DNA of 24,327 nucleotides from a virus. The notes beneath the pieces are model-generated. The model was given only the letters and a program-made list of their open reading frames with translations. It was not told the origin of the DNA and did not search any database. A program made the translations under genes and the position numbers. The stretch's first letter is position 1. Every line of letters starts with the position of its first letter. This document shows positions 14,495 to 22,008 of the stretch, piece by piece. Location: positions 1 through 24,327 of the IMG/VR virus record IMGVR_UViG_3300033144_003482, one strand, 5' to 3'.

Positions 14495-15013
14495 ATGCCT
14501 GGAAGATTGAAAAATATCTTCGTGCATTGTTCGTCCTCACCATGGGGTGAGGTTATGATATTTGATGAGTGGCATAAAAAACGTGGGTGGCGTGGAGTAG
14601 GGTACCATTACATAATTTTAAATGGTCGGCCATTTGCAGATGTAGACTATTGGGAGTTTTTAGATGGACAGATCGAAGCAGGGCGTCATCTCGATGATGA
14701 TCCGATTTTTGAAGCTGATGAAGTGGGTGCTCACGTTGCCGGGAGGAATTCTAGCTCTATTGGAGTTTGTTTGGTGGGTAAAAAAGCATTCACCAATAAT
14801 CAACTTGCAACGGCAAAGCACTTACTATTAGAATTAATAGCACATTTTGGTCTAGGAATAGAAGATATATTAGGTCATTATGAAGATCCGCATACCGATA
14901 AGACATGCCCAAACATCCCTATGGAGTTCTTCCGGCTATTCTTAGACGACAAAATAACGTTGAATGATTTGCAAGCAAAAATAAAGCATCACATTAGTGG
15001 AATTTATGGATGA
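14495..15013 (+). CDS. N-acetylmuramoyl-L-alanine amidase, T7-lysozyme type (endolysin)
   Basis: 172 residues, about the length of T7 lysozyme. Likely zinc ligands are His 11 (FVHCS), His 128 (LGHYED) and Cys 138 (HTDKTCPN); Lys 136, two before the Cys, and Tyr 37 in GYHYII match the catalytic Lys and Tyr of T7 lysozyme. VGAHVAGRNSSSIGVCLVG (about 77-95) is the core strand region of the Amidase_2/PGRP fold. It would cut the amide bond between MurNAc and L-alanine in peptidoglycan. There is no signal peptide or wall-binding domain, so it needs a holin or acts in the virion or cell. AGGAG precedes the start; its TGA overlaps the next ATG. In T7 such an enzyme also binds RNA polymerase; nothing here shows that. 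Confidence 0.9.
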   Translation: MPGRLKNIFVHCSSSPWGEVMIFDEWHKKRGWRGVGYHYIILNGRPFADVDYWEFLDGQIEAGRHLDDDPIFEADEVGAHVAGRNSSSIGVCLVGKKAFTNNQLATAKHLLLELIAHFGLGIEDILGHYEDPHTDKTCPNIPMEFFRLFLDDKITLNDLQAKIKHHISGIYG

Positions 15014-15690
15014 CAATTACCCAAGAACATATAGATAATTTTTGGCTAAATGTGGTACAACAACGATTCCCTGACGCTAAGATACGCTACAAAAACAAAA
15101 GTATTTTTATGCGCATACTGGGTGTATTGCTCTTCTTCAACCCATCATTTATGTCAAAGTTTATTACTGTAATAGGCAATACCATCTATGTGCCTAACGA
15201 GAAGTGGGTAGGAACTAGCCATTTGCGGGCATTGTTTGTTTTTGCTCACGAGTTTGTGCACATGTGGGATCGAAGCCTTACTAAACTAATGTATCGCTAT
15301 GATTTCTTCTCGTTAGGGTATGTAGCGTTACAAGTGTGTGCTTTGTTCAGCTTTTTTGCATTTTTAGGATTTGTAAACGTTTGGTTTTTATTGCTTCTTT
15401 TCCCTGCTATATTTTTAGCTCCGTGGCCTTCTCCCTGGCGAACTAAGATTGAAGCTAATGGATATGCAATGACAATGTATATTCGTTCGATTACTACTGA
15501 TCTGCAGTATAATAAAGAAGAGGGTGCAGAGTTTTTAGCTAACAAACACTTTGCTAGTAAGCAGTATTATTGGATGTGCTGGGATAAAGATAAAGCTAAG
15601 CAGATGTTATTGGATCGATACGAAACGTTACCGCAAACGCATGGTGCATTTAAAGAGGTACAACAATGGGTAAAGACCCAGCTACACTAA
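15010..15690 (+). CDS. Membrane-anchored zinc metallopeptidase (HExxH)
   Basis: 226 residues. AHEFVH (79-84) is a HExxH zinc motif (His 80, Glu 81, His 84). Glu 148 in TKIEANGYAM, about 64 residues on, could be the third ligand as in gluzincins. Between them lie about 40 hydrophobic residues (VALQVCALFSFFAF to FLLLLFPAIFLA, about 105-136), probably one membrane hairpin, and a weaker hydrophobic helix precedes the motif (about 33-44). A membrane loop between zinc ligands is seen in some integral proteases, but I cannot place this in a family. ATGA overlap with the amidase gene suggests coupled translation. A role in envelope breakdown or in cleaving a host membrane protein is inference. Confidence 0.65.
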   Translation: MTITQEHIDNFWLNVVQQRFPDAKIRYKNKSIFMRILGVLLFFNPSFMSKFITVIGNTIYVPNEKWVGTSHLRALFVFAHEFVHMWDRSLTKLMYRYDFFSLGYVALQVCALFSFFAFLGFVNVWFLLLLFPAIFLAPWPSPWRTKIEANGYAMTMYIRSITTDLQYNKEEGAEFLANKHFASKQYYWMCWDKDKAKQMLLDRYETLPQTHGAFKEVQQWVKTQLH

Positions 15691-16457
15691 CACTTTCCCC
15701 GTCAAAAGTTGACACATTTCATGGTTGCAGGCGGCTTTTCAAGTACCGCTATGTTTCGCCGCCTCCGATTAAGTTTGAAGATAATAAGTATTTTCTGATC
15801 GGAAATATTGCGCACAAGGCATTAGAGAGCCTGCACAAAGCCCAAATGGGGTGTTCCAGCTACAATTGGAAAAAGGAAATGGGACGATACTTTAAGCAGG
15901 CTGTTACAACCTATAAAGCTTATGATAAGATAAAGAAAGGCGTAATTACTAACGATGACTTATATAGCATAAAGTCTATGCTGGGTAAATACCTTAAGTA
16001 TCTGAAAAAGGATGATCTTCCAAAAGTATTTCAAGTTGAAAAGTTGGCTAAAATTACAATTGATCATGTCGTTGTTTGGCTAAAAGCTGATAGAATAGAT
16101 GATTTAGGTGATAATGCCTATAGAGTGATTGACTATAAGTCTGGAAGCCCATCAACCAAAAAAGATGAATTAGCGTCTGTACAAATTCCGTCATATGGTA
16201 TATGGTTAAGGCAGATAATGTCAGATGCAGATGATATTACTGGACAATATCTGTATCTTAAGTACGTAGATTCTAAAAAGGGCGTTCATACATACTATAT
16301 ATCAGACGAAATGATGGACGAGGCTAAGGAAAAATACTTAGAAGTTGATCGAAAGTTAAAGAATGGGTGTGATTTCATGCAGAATTTCAAGTATAAGTAT
16401 TGTCGATTCTGCGATTTTCGTAAATATTGTGTGGAGGATGATGACGATGGGCTTTAG
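15666..16457 (+). CDS. PD-(D/E)XK nuclease with Fe-S cluster, Cas4/AddB-like
   Basis: 263 residues. Motifs in order: LSPSKVDTFHGCRRLFKYRY with Cys 21; GNIAHKALE with His 50; a beta-strand Asp at 142 or 145 (ADRIDD); VIDYKSG with Asp 156 and Lys 158; QIPSY (173-177), the QxxxY motif of RecB-family nucleases; and CRFCDFRKYC with Cys 246, 249 and 255. Cys 21 plus Cx2Cx5C is the four-cysteine iron-sulfur staple of Cas4 and AddB. The family cuts single-strand ends in a metal-dependent way, often with a helicase; none is adjacent here. GAGGT precedes the ATG, which lies in the 3' end of the metallopeptidase gene. Possible roles are DNA end processing, recombination or packaging support. It has no Cas1 or CRISPR neighbour. 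Confidence 0.85.
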   Translation: MGKDPATLTLSPSKVDTFHGCRRLFKYRYVSPPPIKFEDNKYFLIGNIAHKALESLHKAQMGCSSYNWKKEMGRYFKQAVTTYKAYDKIKKGVITNDDLYSIKSMLGKYLKYLKKDDLPKVFQVEKLAKITIDHVVVWLKADRIDDLGDNAYRVIDYKSGSPSTKKDELASVQIPSYGIWLRQIMSDADDITGQYLYLKYVDSKKGVHTYYISDEMMDEAKEKYLEVDRKLKNGCDFMQNFKYKYCRFCDFRKYCVEDDDDGL

Positions 16458-16623
16458 CAAACAGGGCATAGCGCCAATTGAAGAGATCAAATGCAGTTGT
16501 GGACATAACCTAAAGGGGCATACGAGTGCATGCCCAAATTGCAAAAAAACGTTAATTCCAGAAAATCTGCAAACTACCCCCCAGGATACTCCCTCCGAAA
16601 AAGAAGAACCAGAAGCTAAATAA
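16447..16623 (+). CDS. Zinc-ribbon mini-protein
   Basis: 58 residues from ATG 16447; ATGs at 16438 and 16441 are in frame but too close to GGAGG (16433-16437). CSCGHNLKGHTSACPNCKK is a zinc ribbon with two CxC/CxxC knuckles, followed by a Pro/Glu/Thr tail (about 25 residues). It overlaps the nuclease gene by 11 bases, so it may be a partner of that nuclease. Ribbons of this kind bind nucleic acid or proteins. The small size is within the range of genes often missed. Confidence 0.6.
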   Translation: MGFSKQGIAPIEEIKCSCGHNLKGHTSACPNCKKTLIPENLQTTPQDTPSEKEEPEAK

Positions 16624-16640
16624 TTAGTTTAATCTTAGTC

Positions 16641-16646
16641 TATAAT
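16641..16646 (+). promoter_or_regulatory. Possible -10 box before the head maturation gene
   Basis: TATAAT 47 bases before ATG 16693, in a 69-base gap. It stands immediately left of the ribosome-site hairpin at 16648-16687, so that a transcript starting near 16653 would lack part of the left arm. No -35 is evident. Confidence 0.35.
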
Positions 16647-16647
16647 A

Positions 16648-16687
16648 TCTCCCGTAACTTGGTTGTGAACCTTATATTTACGGGAGA
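16648..16687 (+). promoter_or_regulatory. Ribosome-site-sequestering hairpin before head protease
   Basis: TCTCCCGTAA (16648-16657) and TTACGGGAGA (16678-16687) are exact reverse complements, a 10-bp stem with a 20-base loop. GGGAGA, the only Shine-Dalgarno candidate for ATG 16693, forms the right arm. In an RNA that contains both arms, the site would be paired; in one that starts after the left arm it would be open. This is a clear candidate for translational control of the protease. Confidence 0.6.
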
Positions 16688-16692
16688 GAACT

Positions 16693-17583
16693 ATGCCGTT
16701 TTACAAAACCGCCCAGGCTCCTATTGTTAGTGTCTATGAGTCTTCTGGAAAATTCAGTAAACGTGCAGCACAAAACGAGGACATGACTAAGCAGGAGGAT
16801 GATGCTGTACAGACTGCATTAAACCTTTTGTCAAAAGATGTGCTCAAGGCAGTAGCAAAAGTTTATAACATATCTGATGATATCAATGATTACATCTTTC
16901 CAGTCCCCCGTGCGGTAACGGCTGATGAGCCTAATAACAATGGTGACAATTTCATGCATGAAGAGCTTACACGCTTTTCGGCTAACCACCGTTGTTTAGT
17001 TTTTCAGACATTCCGTAATGACCCACTTCATATAGAACACGCTGCAGAAGACCCTAAAGCTGCGCGTGGATATATACCTGATGCTCACTATGTTATGGCT
17101 AACGACAATGATAAGCATGTGCTTACCGTAGTGGCTATGGATACAACTAAAGATGCTCCATTGGCAGAAGGTATGCTAAGTGGGGAAATCGATATGTTCT
17201 CAATGGGATGTATTTGTGATCAAGTTAGGTGCAGCTACAGTAAATGCGATTCTCCAGTAGCTAATTCTGACAGAGATCTATGCGATCATTTGAAGTGGTA
17301 TAAGATGTCTACCCTTGATGGTGAGCTTATCTATGAAGATTGCTTGGGTGTAGAATATCAGGAGTTATCGGTAGTTGGAAATCCTGCAGATCCGAAAGCT
17401 ACAACACAAGCATTACTAAAATATGCTACGCGAAAAGCCGCACGTGGGCAATCTCGTGCAGCATTTAGTTTACTTTCTAATTTAATCAGTGAAACTGATC
17501 AACGTGAAGTAGCTCGATTTTTCAGTACAAATGCGGGTAAGCTGCCGGATGCTGTGCTTAGATTAGCTGATAAACTTCTATAA
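16693..17583 (+). CDS. Head maturation (prohead) protease
   Basis: 296 residues. The core follows the HK97/herpes-type assembly protease layout: NNNGDNFMHEEL (about 81-92); LHIEH (112-116) giving the likely catalytic His; GEIDMFSMGC (164-173) with a likely nucleophile Ser 170; and YQELSVVGNPADPKA (222-236), the E-x-S-x-V...PA-x-x-A end typical of the family. A Cys/His cluster follows the Ser (173, 175, 180, 185, 197, His 199), probably zinc-bound, as I recall from related phage head proteases. The C-terminal 60 residues look like a helical scaffold-type tail. The enzyme would cleave scaffold and capsid protein inside the procapsid. It sits just before the scaffold-like gene, as expected. The assignment of the Ser and His is from pattern. 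Confidence 0.8.
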   Translation: MPFYKTAQAPIVSVYESSGKFSKRAAQNEDMTKQEDDAVQTALNLLSKDVLKAVAKVYNISDDINDYIFPVPRAVTADEPNNNGDNFMHEELTRFSANHRCLVFQTFRNDPLHIEHAAEDPKAARGYIPDAHYVMANDNDKHVLTVVAMDTTKDAPLAEGMLSGEIDMFSMGCICDQVRCSYSKCDSPVANSDRDLCDHLKWYKMSTLDGELIYEDCLGVEYQELSVVGNPADPKATTQALLKYATRKAARGQSRAAFSLLSNLISETDQREVARFFSTNAGKLPDAVLRLADKLL

Positions 17584-17591
17584 ATATAAAC

Positions 17592-17664
17592 TATAAAATC
17601 TTCTAACAGAAGTTTAATAATTTTTATTATAAATAAGATAATAACTAAATAAGGAGTTTGCAAA
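17592..17664 (+). promoter_or_regulatory. Short AT-rich gap with weak hairpins
   Basis: CTTCT-AAC-AGAAG (about 17600-17612) followed by an AT stretch with TAATAA/TTATTA resembles a weak terminator after the protease gene. TATAAA sequences nearby could be -10 boxes. AAGGAG lies at about 17651-17656, eight bases before ATG 17665. Each part is too weak to call firmly. Confidence 0.3.
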
Positions 17665-19422
17665 ATGCATGGATTGCGTGCCCGCGTAACAAAAAAAGCA
17701 AAACGCTTTATAAAAAAAGCGCAAATACCTCCTGCTCCACCAGCTGCTCCAGTACCAGGAGCACCTGCACCTGCTGGGCCTGATGCACCTCTTGCAGCAC
17801 CAAGACCTCCAGGTAGACCACCCGGAGCACCAGGAGCACCAGGCGCACCTCCAGGTGCACCGCCAGGAGCACCAGGAGCACCAGGCGCACCTAGACCTAA
17901 AGAAGAAATTGAACAAGATGTAGAAAAAGATATTCGTAAGCAGAAAGAGACTGAAAATAAGATTAATGAATTAGATGAAAAAGTAGATGCTATTAGCGAT
18001 CAAATGGAAGGATTAACCAAATCTATAAATAAGCTAGTCAATACAATGCAAAAAGATAACGGTGATCCAACTGATTTTGAAAAGAAATTCGAAGAAGTTA
18101 AGGAAGAAGAAGACGATGGCCTGTCCTCTTCTGAATTTGGTTTAGGTGACAATGACGACAGTCTTATCGTAAGCAAGGAGGGACACAGGATGTCCACTAA
18201 AGCAAAATTGAGAAAAGCTCGTAAAGAGCGTCTAGCGAAAGAACTTTCATACGAACTTAAAGACATGCCCAACAAAAAGTATAAACAACAAGTGCCTGCA
18301 CCAACGATTACTAAGCTAAAAGATGAGCCAGAAGATTGGGGCCAGTATAGGTTAAAAGCATCTGACCTAGCTATGGATCTTAACGCAGCTGGTGACGAGT
18401 GGTCTATTGTAAACAAGCACACTGATAAAATTTTCTATACTATCAAACCAACAGCAGACACTGAAGAAGTTTTTTCAACGCGTGAATTTGCGGAAGCAGT
18501 AATTAACGACGTTCGTGAGTTAGGCCTTGAAGACGCTATGGAGAAATATGCAGCGCTTCCTATGGAATTTTTGAAGAAGAAGAAAGAGGATATGGGCGGG
18601 AACGGCGATGTAGATGACAAGCCTGGTTTGGGTATGAAGCCAGGACTAAAACCTGGACTAAAGCCGGGGCTAAAAGACGAAAAGAAGATGCCCCCATTCC
18701 TCAAAAAGAAAAAAGAAGTAGAAGTAGACGATTTGGATGAAGAGGCATGCGCACGCGGTGGCGCTAAAACTGCACAAGAAAGCGATGAGCCTGCTGAAGA
18801 GACTCCCGCTGAAGAAGCCCCTGCAGAAGAAGCTGCCGCTGAAGAAGCCCCTGCAGAAGAAGCTGCTGAAGAAACTGCTTCCGAGGAAGCACCCGCAGAA
18901 GAAGCACCCGCAGAAGAAGCTACTGACGATACACCTCCTGAAGCAACAGCATCGTTAGCTGACGTTCAGCGTAGATTTACTCGTGCATTTCGTCTGGCGC
19001 TTTCTGCTCAGCAGAAAAATCTAACGGACAATCCACTCAAGGCATCTTGGTATGAAACCTTGAAGGGGCTTGATATTCCTAGCCCTGAAAAAGTGATTGA
19101 AGCTACATTTGCTCGTGCAGCAGCAGAACATTTTGAAGTTACCTTGTCAAAAACTGCTGAATACTTAGACATGAGTGATGAAGCATTCGTAGAAATGGAA
19201 GCTCAGATTGGCGAGTTAAACACACATCCACCAAAAACTGCAGAAGAAGTAGAAACTGACGAGCAGCACAAACGAGCTACAGTATTACGCGCACGTGCGT
19301 CAAGTGCCTCGTTACCTATATCAACAACCAGTGATGCAGATCCTACAGACAGTGTTGCACGGGTTCAAGACGCATTGCCGAAGCCTAGACTTCATGGGCT
19401 AAGCCGATTTGCTAACAAGTAA
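17665..19422 (+). CDS. Scaffold-like head protein with collagen-like, KPGL and PAEE repeats
   Basis: 585 residues, made of modules. Residues 1-20 are basic. Residues 31-76 are Gly/Ala/Pro repeats of a collagen-like GAP pattern. Residues 79-130 are a coiled coil. An acidic Ser-rich stretch leads to Met 176, a possible second start. Residues 220-300 look folded ([20 protein letters not shown]), then KPGL units (326-337), a Lys-rich segment, PAEE/APAEE units (376-420), and a helical C-terminal domain (from about 430). Place between protease and capsid protein, coiled coil and charged disordered parts fit a scaffolding or internal head protein. It could also be a virion fibre-like protein because of the GAP repeats. 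AAGGAG precedes the start. I recognise no named family. Confidence 0.65.
   Translation: MHGLRARVTKKAKRFIKKAQIPPAPPAAPVPGAPAPAGPDAPLAAPRPPGRPPGAPGAPGAPPGAPPGAPGAPGAPRPKEEIEQDVEKDIRKQKETENKINELDEKVDAISDQMEGLTKSINKLVNTMQKDNGDPTDFEKKFEEVKEEEDDGLSSSEFGLGDNDDSLIVSKEGHRMSTKAKLRKARKERLAKELSYELKDMPNKKYKQQVPAPTITKLKDEPEDWGQYRLKASDLAMDLNAAGDEWSIVNKHTDKIFYTIKPTADTEEVFSTREFAEAVINDVRELGLEDAMEKYAALPMEFLKKKKEDMGGNGDVDDKPGLGMKPGLKPGLKPGLKDEKKMPPFLKKKKEVEVDDLDEEACARGGAKTAQESDEPAEETPAEEAPAEEAAAEEAPAEEAAEETASEEAPAEEAPAEEATDDTPPEATASLADVQRRFTRAFRLALSAQQKNLTDNPLKASWYETLKGLDIPSPEKVIEATFARAAAEHFEVTLSKTAEYLDMSDEAFVEMEAQIGELNTHPPKTAEEVETDEQHKRATVLRARASSASLPISTTSDADPTDSVARVQDALPKPRLHGLSRFANK
17755..17892 (+). repeat. 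GAP-coding (collagen-like) repeats
   Basis: A run of short units such as GGAGCACCA and GGCGCACCT, coding Gly-Ala-Pro in tandem with Pro-Pro interruptions. Unit boundaries vary, so copy number has probably changed by slippage. It is GC-rich against the AT-rich neighbourhood. Confidence 0.65.
18175..18192 (+). promoter_or_regulatory. Internal ribosome site and in-frame start (nested scaffold product)
   Basis: AAGGAGG (18175-18181) stands eight bases before an in-frame ATG (18190-18192, Met 176 of the long product). It is as good as any start site in the window. Translation from it would give 410 residues ending at 19422, without the GAP repeats and coiled coil. Nested in-frame scaffolds are known, for example lambda gpC/gpNu3. 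Confidence 0.5.
18790..18924 (+). repeat. PAEE-coding repeats
   Basis: Tandem 12- to 15-base units of the form GCTGAAGAAGCCCCT and GAAGAAGCACCCGCA code Pro/Ala/Glu blocks. They lie in the scaffold-like gene and form an acidic, disordered linker. Confidence 0.65.
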
Positions 19423-19481
19423 ATATAACACTTTGTTTTTGAATAGAACTTAGGAAAAAGCTAAATAGAGGAGAAATCAAG

Positions 19482-20204
19482 ATGCTAGATAAAAAACGAG
19501 GATATGCGTATGACCGTCCGTTCTATGATGTTGACACTAATGTGAACATCTTTGCGGGCATGGTTGCTTTTTTGGTAAACAACGCAGCTGGTGTAACGGT
19601 TGCAACTACCGCAGCTAGTGGAACTGTACCTATTGGAACTTTCTGGAAAGATAGTTCTATAGCCTACGTTCGCACTACAGTTGAAGACGGTACCTTTGCT
19701 GCAGCAAACACTATCAATCTAAGCAAGGGTAATGTGGTTGGTACTGGCTTTATTAAAGTAACAAGTGCAACTGGTATGACAGTCTATACGCAGGGAGTTG
19801 ACTATACTGTGTCAACTACAAACGGTGTAGTTACTCGTCTAGGTGCTGGTGCTATTGGTGCATTGGCTACTGTTGTAATTTGGTATTCCTATACACTGCA
19901 GAACGCTCAAGTGTATTGGGATAATGTATCTACCCAGTGGACACCCGCTGGTCAGAACTATGATAGACAACCGGATGACACTCTTGGTTCTGGAAAAATC
20001 ACAGTTGCGGAAAGCGATGCTAAGATCTACACCGATATGTACGATGTGAATCAAACGTATGCTTTGAACGCCACGCTATACTCTGACGCAGCTAGTCTCT
20101 GGACACCTATTGCTGGATTTACTAACGCAATCGGTAGGGTACTTAGTGTTCCATCTGCTAATGACCCATTCCTGGGAGTACAACAGATTACTGTAGCACT
20201 ATAA
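19482..20204 (+). CDS. Putative head decoration / virion structural protein
   Basis: 240 residues, largely beta and rich in Thr, Val, Ala, Gly, with no Cys. Segments such as AGVTVATTAASGTVPIGTFW, GTGFIKVTSATGMTVYTQGV and TVAESDAKIYTDMYD are typical of surface beta domains. GAGGAG lies before the start; a 59-base gap separates it from the scaffold-like gene, and the capsid gene follows. Codon use looks tuned like that of the capsid gene. In many phages the gene just before the capsid gene codes for a decoration or cement protein that stiffens the shell. I infer this from order and composition; no family match is certain. Confidence 0.55.
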   Translation: MLDKKRGYAYDRPFYDVDTNVNIFAGMVAFLVNNAAGVTVATTAASGTVPIGTFWKDSSIAYVRTTVEDGTFAAANTINLSKGNVVGTGFIKVTSATGMTVYTQGVDYTVSTTNGVVTRLGAGAIGALATVVIWYSYTLQNAQVYWDNVSTQWTPAGQNYDRQPDDTLGSGKITVAESDAKIYTDMYDVNQTYALNATLYSDAASLWTPIAGFTNAIGRVLSVPSANDPFLGVQQITVAL

Positions 20205-20230
20205 GTTAAGACACACTCGGGAGTCTTAAC
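20205..20230 (+). promoter_or_regulatory. Stem-loop between decoration and capsid genes
   Basis: GTTAAGAC (20205-20212) pairs with GTCTTAAC (20223-20230), leaving a 10-base loop. It begins right after the upstream TAA. There is no T-run directly after it, so it may be an RNA processing or stability element that shields the capsid message rather than a terminator. AAGGAGG for the capsid gene follows. Confidence 0.5.
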
Positions 20231-20263
20231 CATTTTAACCATTTGTTTTAAGGAGGATTTGTT

Positions 20264-21400
20264 ATGAAGTTTAATCCATACACCAGTAAAAAGGCTTCCG
20301 GTGTCCAAACGATAGATCGTAAAACCGGAGAAGAGTTCAACCCTATGAACATCGGTAGAGTAGGCAAGTCTGGTAATATTCAGGTGTCTGCTTCTGAACG
20401 CATGTTCAACAACCAGGGTGAAATTAACGCCACTACTTCTGGAGATGTGCTTGGCAAGATTAAACATCTGTTGGACGGTATGGCCGATGGTACATATGAT
20501 GTTGAGCGTACCGCATCGTATGCTGGCGAAGGAATGAGCGGAGCAGAAAGTGACGCTATACTCCGTGAAGCTTTCTCCGATCCATCCAGTGAGGGATTCC
20601 GCCAGGTTGGTCAAGGCCTATTGAATCCAATCAAAGAGGTAATTGACTATGAGGGCCTAGCCCGCAAAGTCTTCGCGCCCCGTACAGTGAAAGCTGGCGA
20701 GGTAGTTCGTTACGACAAGGACGTATATATCCGGGGTTGGGTAATTGCTGAAGATGGGCAAACTCCGCAGTCCGTTGTTGAAGGTCGTTACATCTATCCG
20801 CCTGAGTTCGAAATTACGGCTTATCCATCTATAGAAATCAAAGACAAGTATCGTGCGCAGTATGATATTCTTGCTCGTGTACAAGACCGTGCACGTATGA
20901 GCATAGAGTATCAGGAAGATTTAGCCCTTATTAATCTGCTACAAGCTGGTGCAAATGCAACCAATACGACCACGTTCTTTGCTACATTGAACTTGGCAGC
21001 ATTGGAAGGTATTCGTTATCAGATTGAGCGGCACCGTCTGATCTGTGATAAGTTCATCATCCATCGTCAGGAAGTATCTGACTTGGTTAACACCCTATCG
21101 CAGCAAGTTGACCCTGTAACCCAGCGTGAGTTGATCATGGCCGGTTATATTGGTACCGTGTTGAACGCTATGATTATAACAACTGCTGGTACGCAGACGT
21201 TTGAAATTCTGCAGCCTGGTGAAGTTGTAGCCGTTACAGCCCCTGAGTATCTGGGTGGTATGCCTGTTCGTGTTGAGTTGTTCAGCGAGCCGGTAAATGA
21301 GTTCATGGAAGGTCGCCCACGCCAGGGTTGGTTCTGGTACGAGTTGATTTCCCAGGTGCTCGTGAATCCCGCTGGTGTTGCTCAAGGCACCAAGGTTTAA
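20264..21400 (+). CDS. Major capsid protein, HK97 fold
   Basis: 378 residues. The first 100 residues (to about SDAILREAFSDPSSEG) are a helical, charged arm that may be cut by the head protease. The core has the HK97 layout: GLARKVFAPRTVKAGEVVRY (about 131-150) as E-loop and P-domain start, the YPPEFEITAYPSIEIKDKYR and EDLALINLLQAG spine-helix segments, CDKFIIHRQEVSDLVNTL in the A-domain, and PVRVELFSEPVN near the end. Codons are richer in GC than in neighbours, and AAGGAGG is a near-perfect ribosome site, both fitting very high expression. A stem-loop precedes it and a strong hairpin follows. Hundreds of copies build the icosahedral shell. The call rests on fold pattern, size and gene order. 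Confidence 0.85.
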   Translation: MKFNPYTSKKASGVQTIDRKTGEEFNPMNIGRVGKSGNIQVSASERMFNNQGEINATTSGDVLGKIKHLLDGMADGTYDVERTASYAGEGMSGAESDAILREAFSDPSSEGFRQVGQGLLNPIKEVIDYEGLARKVFAPRTVKAGEVVRYDKDVYIRGWVIAEDGQTPQSVVEGRYIYPPEFEITAYPSIEIKDKYRAQYDILARVQDRARMSIEYQEDLALINLLQAGANATNTTTFFATLNLAALEGIRYQIERHRLICDKFIIHRQEVSDLVNTLSQQVDPVTQRELIMAGYIGTVLNAMIITTAGTQTFEILQPGEVVAVTAPEYLGGMPVRVELFSEPVNEFMEGRPRQGWFWYELISQVLVNPAGVAQGTKV

Positions 21401-21427
21401 CGAGTAGCTGTTATTAGTGTCCTGCAT

Positions 21428-21462
21428 GTAGCCATCTGGGAGTTTACTCCCAGATGGTCTAC
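21428..21462 (+). terminator. Long hairpin after the capsid gene
   Basis: CCATCTGGGAG-TTTA-CTCCCAGATGG (21432-21457) is an 11-bp perfect stem, extended by GTAG/CTAC (21428-21431 and 21459-21462) with one bulged base. It is the longest stem I see in the window. A T-rich but not pure T tail follows (TTGTATT). It could be a terminator, partial terminator or 3' stabiliser of the capsid message. Confidence 0.65.
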
Positions 21463-21494
21463 TTGTATTAACAACTTATAGAAGGAGGATCGAA

Positions 21495-21929
21495 ATGAAG
21501 TTTGACAAAGAAGCTGCACAGGATCAATTGGACAAAGCGTCCGATGAACTGGAAAAAGCAGGGTTTGCTGACTTAGCTGAAAAGGTTGATTACTTCAGTA
21601 ATCGGTTAATGAAGGCAAGCGTACATGAAGTTCCTCTAATCAAACGCTCGTTGCATAGAATTCAGCAAGAAGCTAAAATTAGATTACAGGAAGTAAGTGG
21701 CAATAAGCCCACTACAAAAGCTGATAAAGCTGCGGTAGCTACACTTAACGCACGGAGGGCAGCAGAAGCACGTAAAGCAACACTAAAAAGGCGACTAAAG
21801 ACTATAGTTGCCAAGCGCAAACAAGCGGTAGAAAAATTGGAAGCTTTGCGTGACAAAAGAAAAGGGCGCAAGACTGAAAGGGATGCACGACGGGGTGCTA
21901 GAAAGACCCGTCTGTCAAAACGTTCTTAA
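21495..21929 (+). CDS. Small basic helical protein, unknown
   Basis: 144 residues. A mixed-charge N-terminal helical half (EAAQDQLDKASDELEKAGFA) is followed by a very basic helical half (ARRAAEARKATLKRRLKTIV, RKGRKTERDARRGARKTRLS). The high Arg/Lys content suggests binding to DNA, RNA or an acidic partner. Strong AAGGAGG-like site (GAAGGAGG) before the start, as for the capsid gene. It is closed by an intrinsic terminator and so can be transcribed with or without the capsid gene. Capsid-internal or nucleoid-binding protein is a guess. Confidence 0.55.
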   Translation: MKFDKEAAQDQLDKASDELEKAGFADLAEKVDYFSNRLMKASVHEVPLIKRSLHRIQQEAKIRLQEVSGNKPTTKADKAAVATLNARRAAEARKATLKRRLKTIVAKRKQAVEKLEALRDKRKGRKTERDARRGARKTRLSKRS

Positions 21930-21952
21930 TATAGCACAATTAGATTACAATC

Positions 21953-21985
21953 AAGGCATGCCTTAGCAGCATGCCTTTTTTATTT
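21953..21985 (+). terminator. Rho-independent terminator
   Basis: AAGGCATGC (21953-21961), a 7-base loop and GCATGCCTT (21969-21977) followed by TTTTTATTT make a textbook terminator. It ends the capsid transcription block; a new -10 box lies about 55 bases downstream. Confidence 0.9.
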
Positions 21986-22008
21986 ATAAACTAAACTTAT
22001 ACTATTTT

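Noticed and set aside
15666-16457. CRISPR-Cas link suggested by a Cas4-like nuclease
   Set aside because: No repeat-spacer array, Cas1 or Cas2 is visible; the Fe-S PD-(D/E)XK fold is common in phages without CRISPR.
17755-17892. True collagen triple helix
   Set aside because: Units are not a strict Gly-x-y over a long enough stretch (Pro-Pro interruptions, about 45 residues), so only collagen-like is stated.
17614-17916. Minus-strand Cys/Trp/Arg-rich frame
   Set aside because: It is the mirror of the GAP repeats in the scaffold-like gene; repetitive Cys and Trp codons come from the repeat.
18737-18958. Lys/Leu-rich frame within the scaffold-like gene
   Set aside because: It is an out-of-frame reading of the PAEE repeats, without its own ribosome site.
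20051-20614. 187-residue minus-strand frame opposite the decoration and capsid genes
   Set aside because: Antisense to strongly supported genes, no promoter or ribosome site seen.
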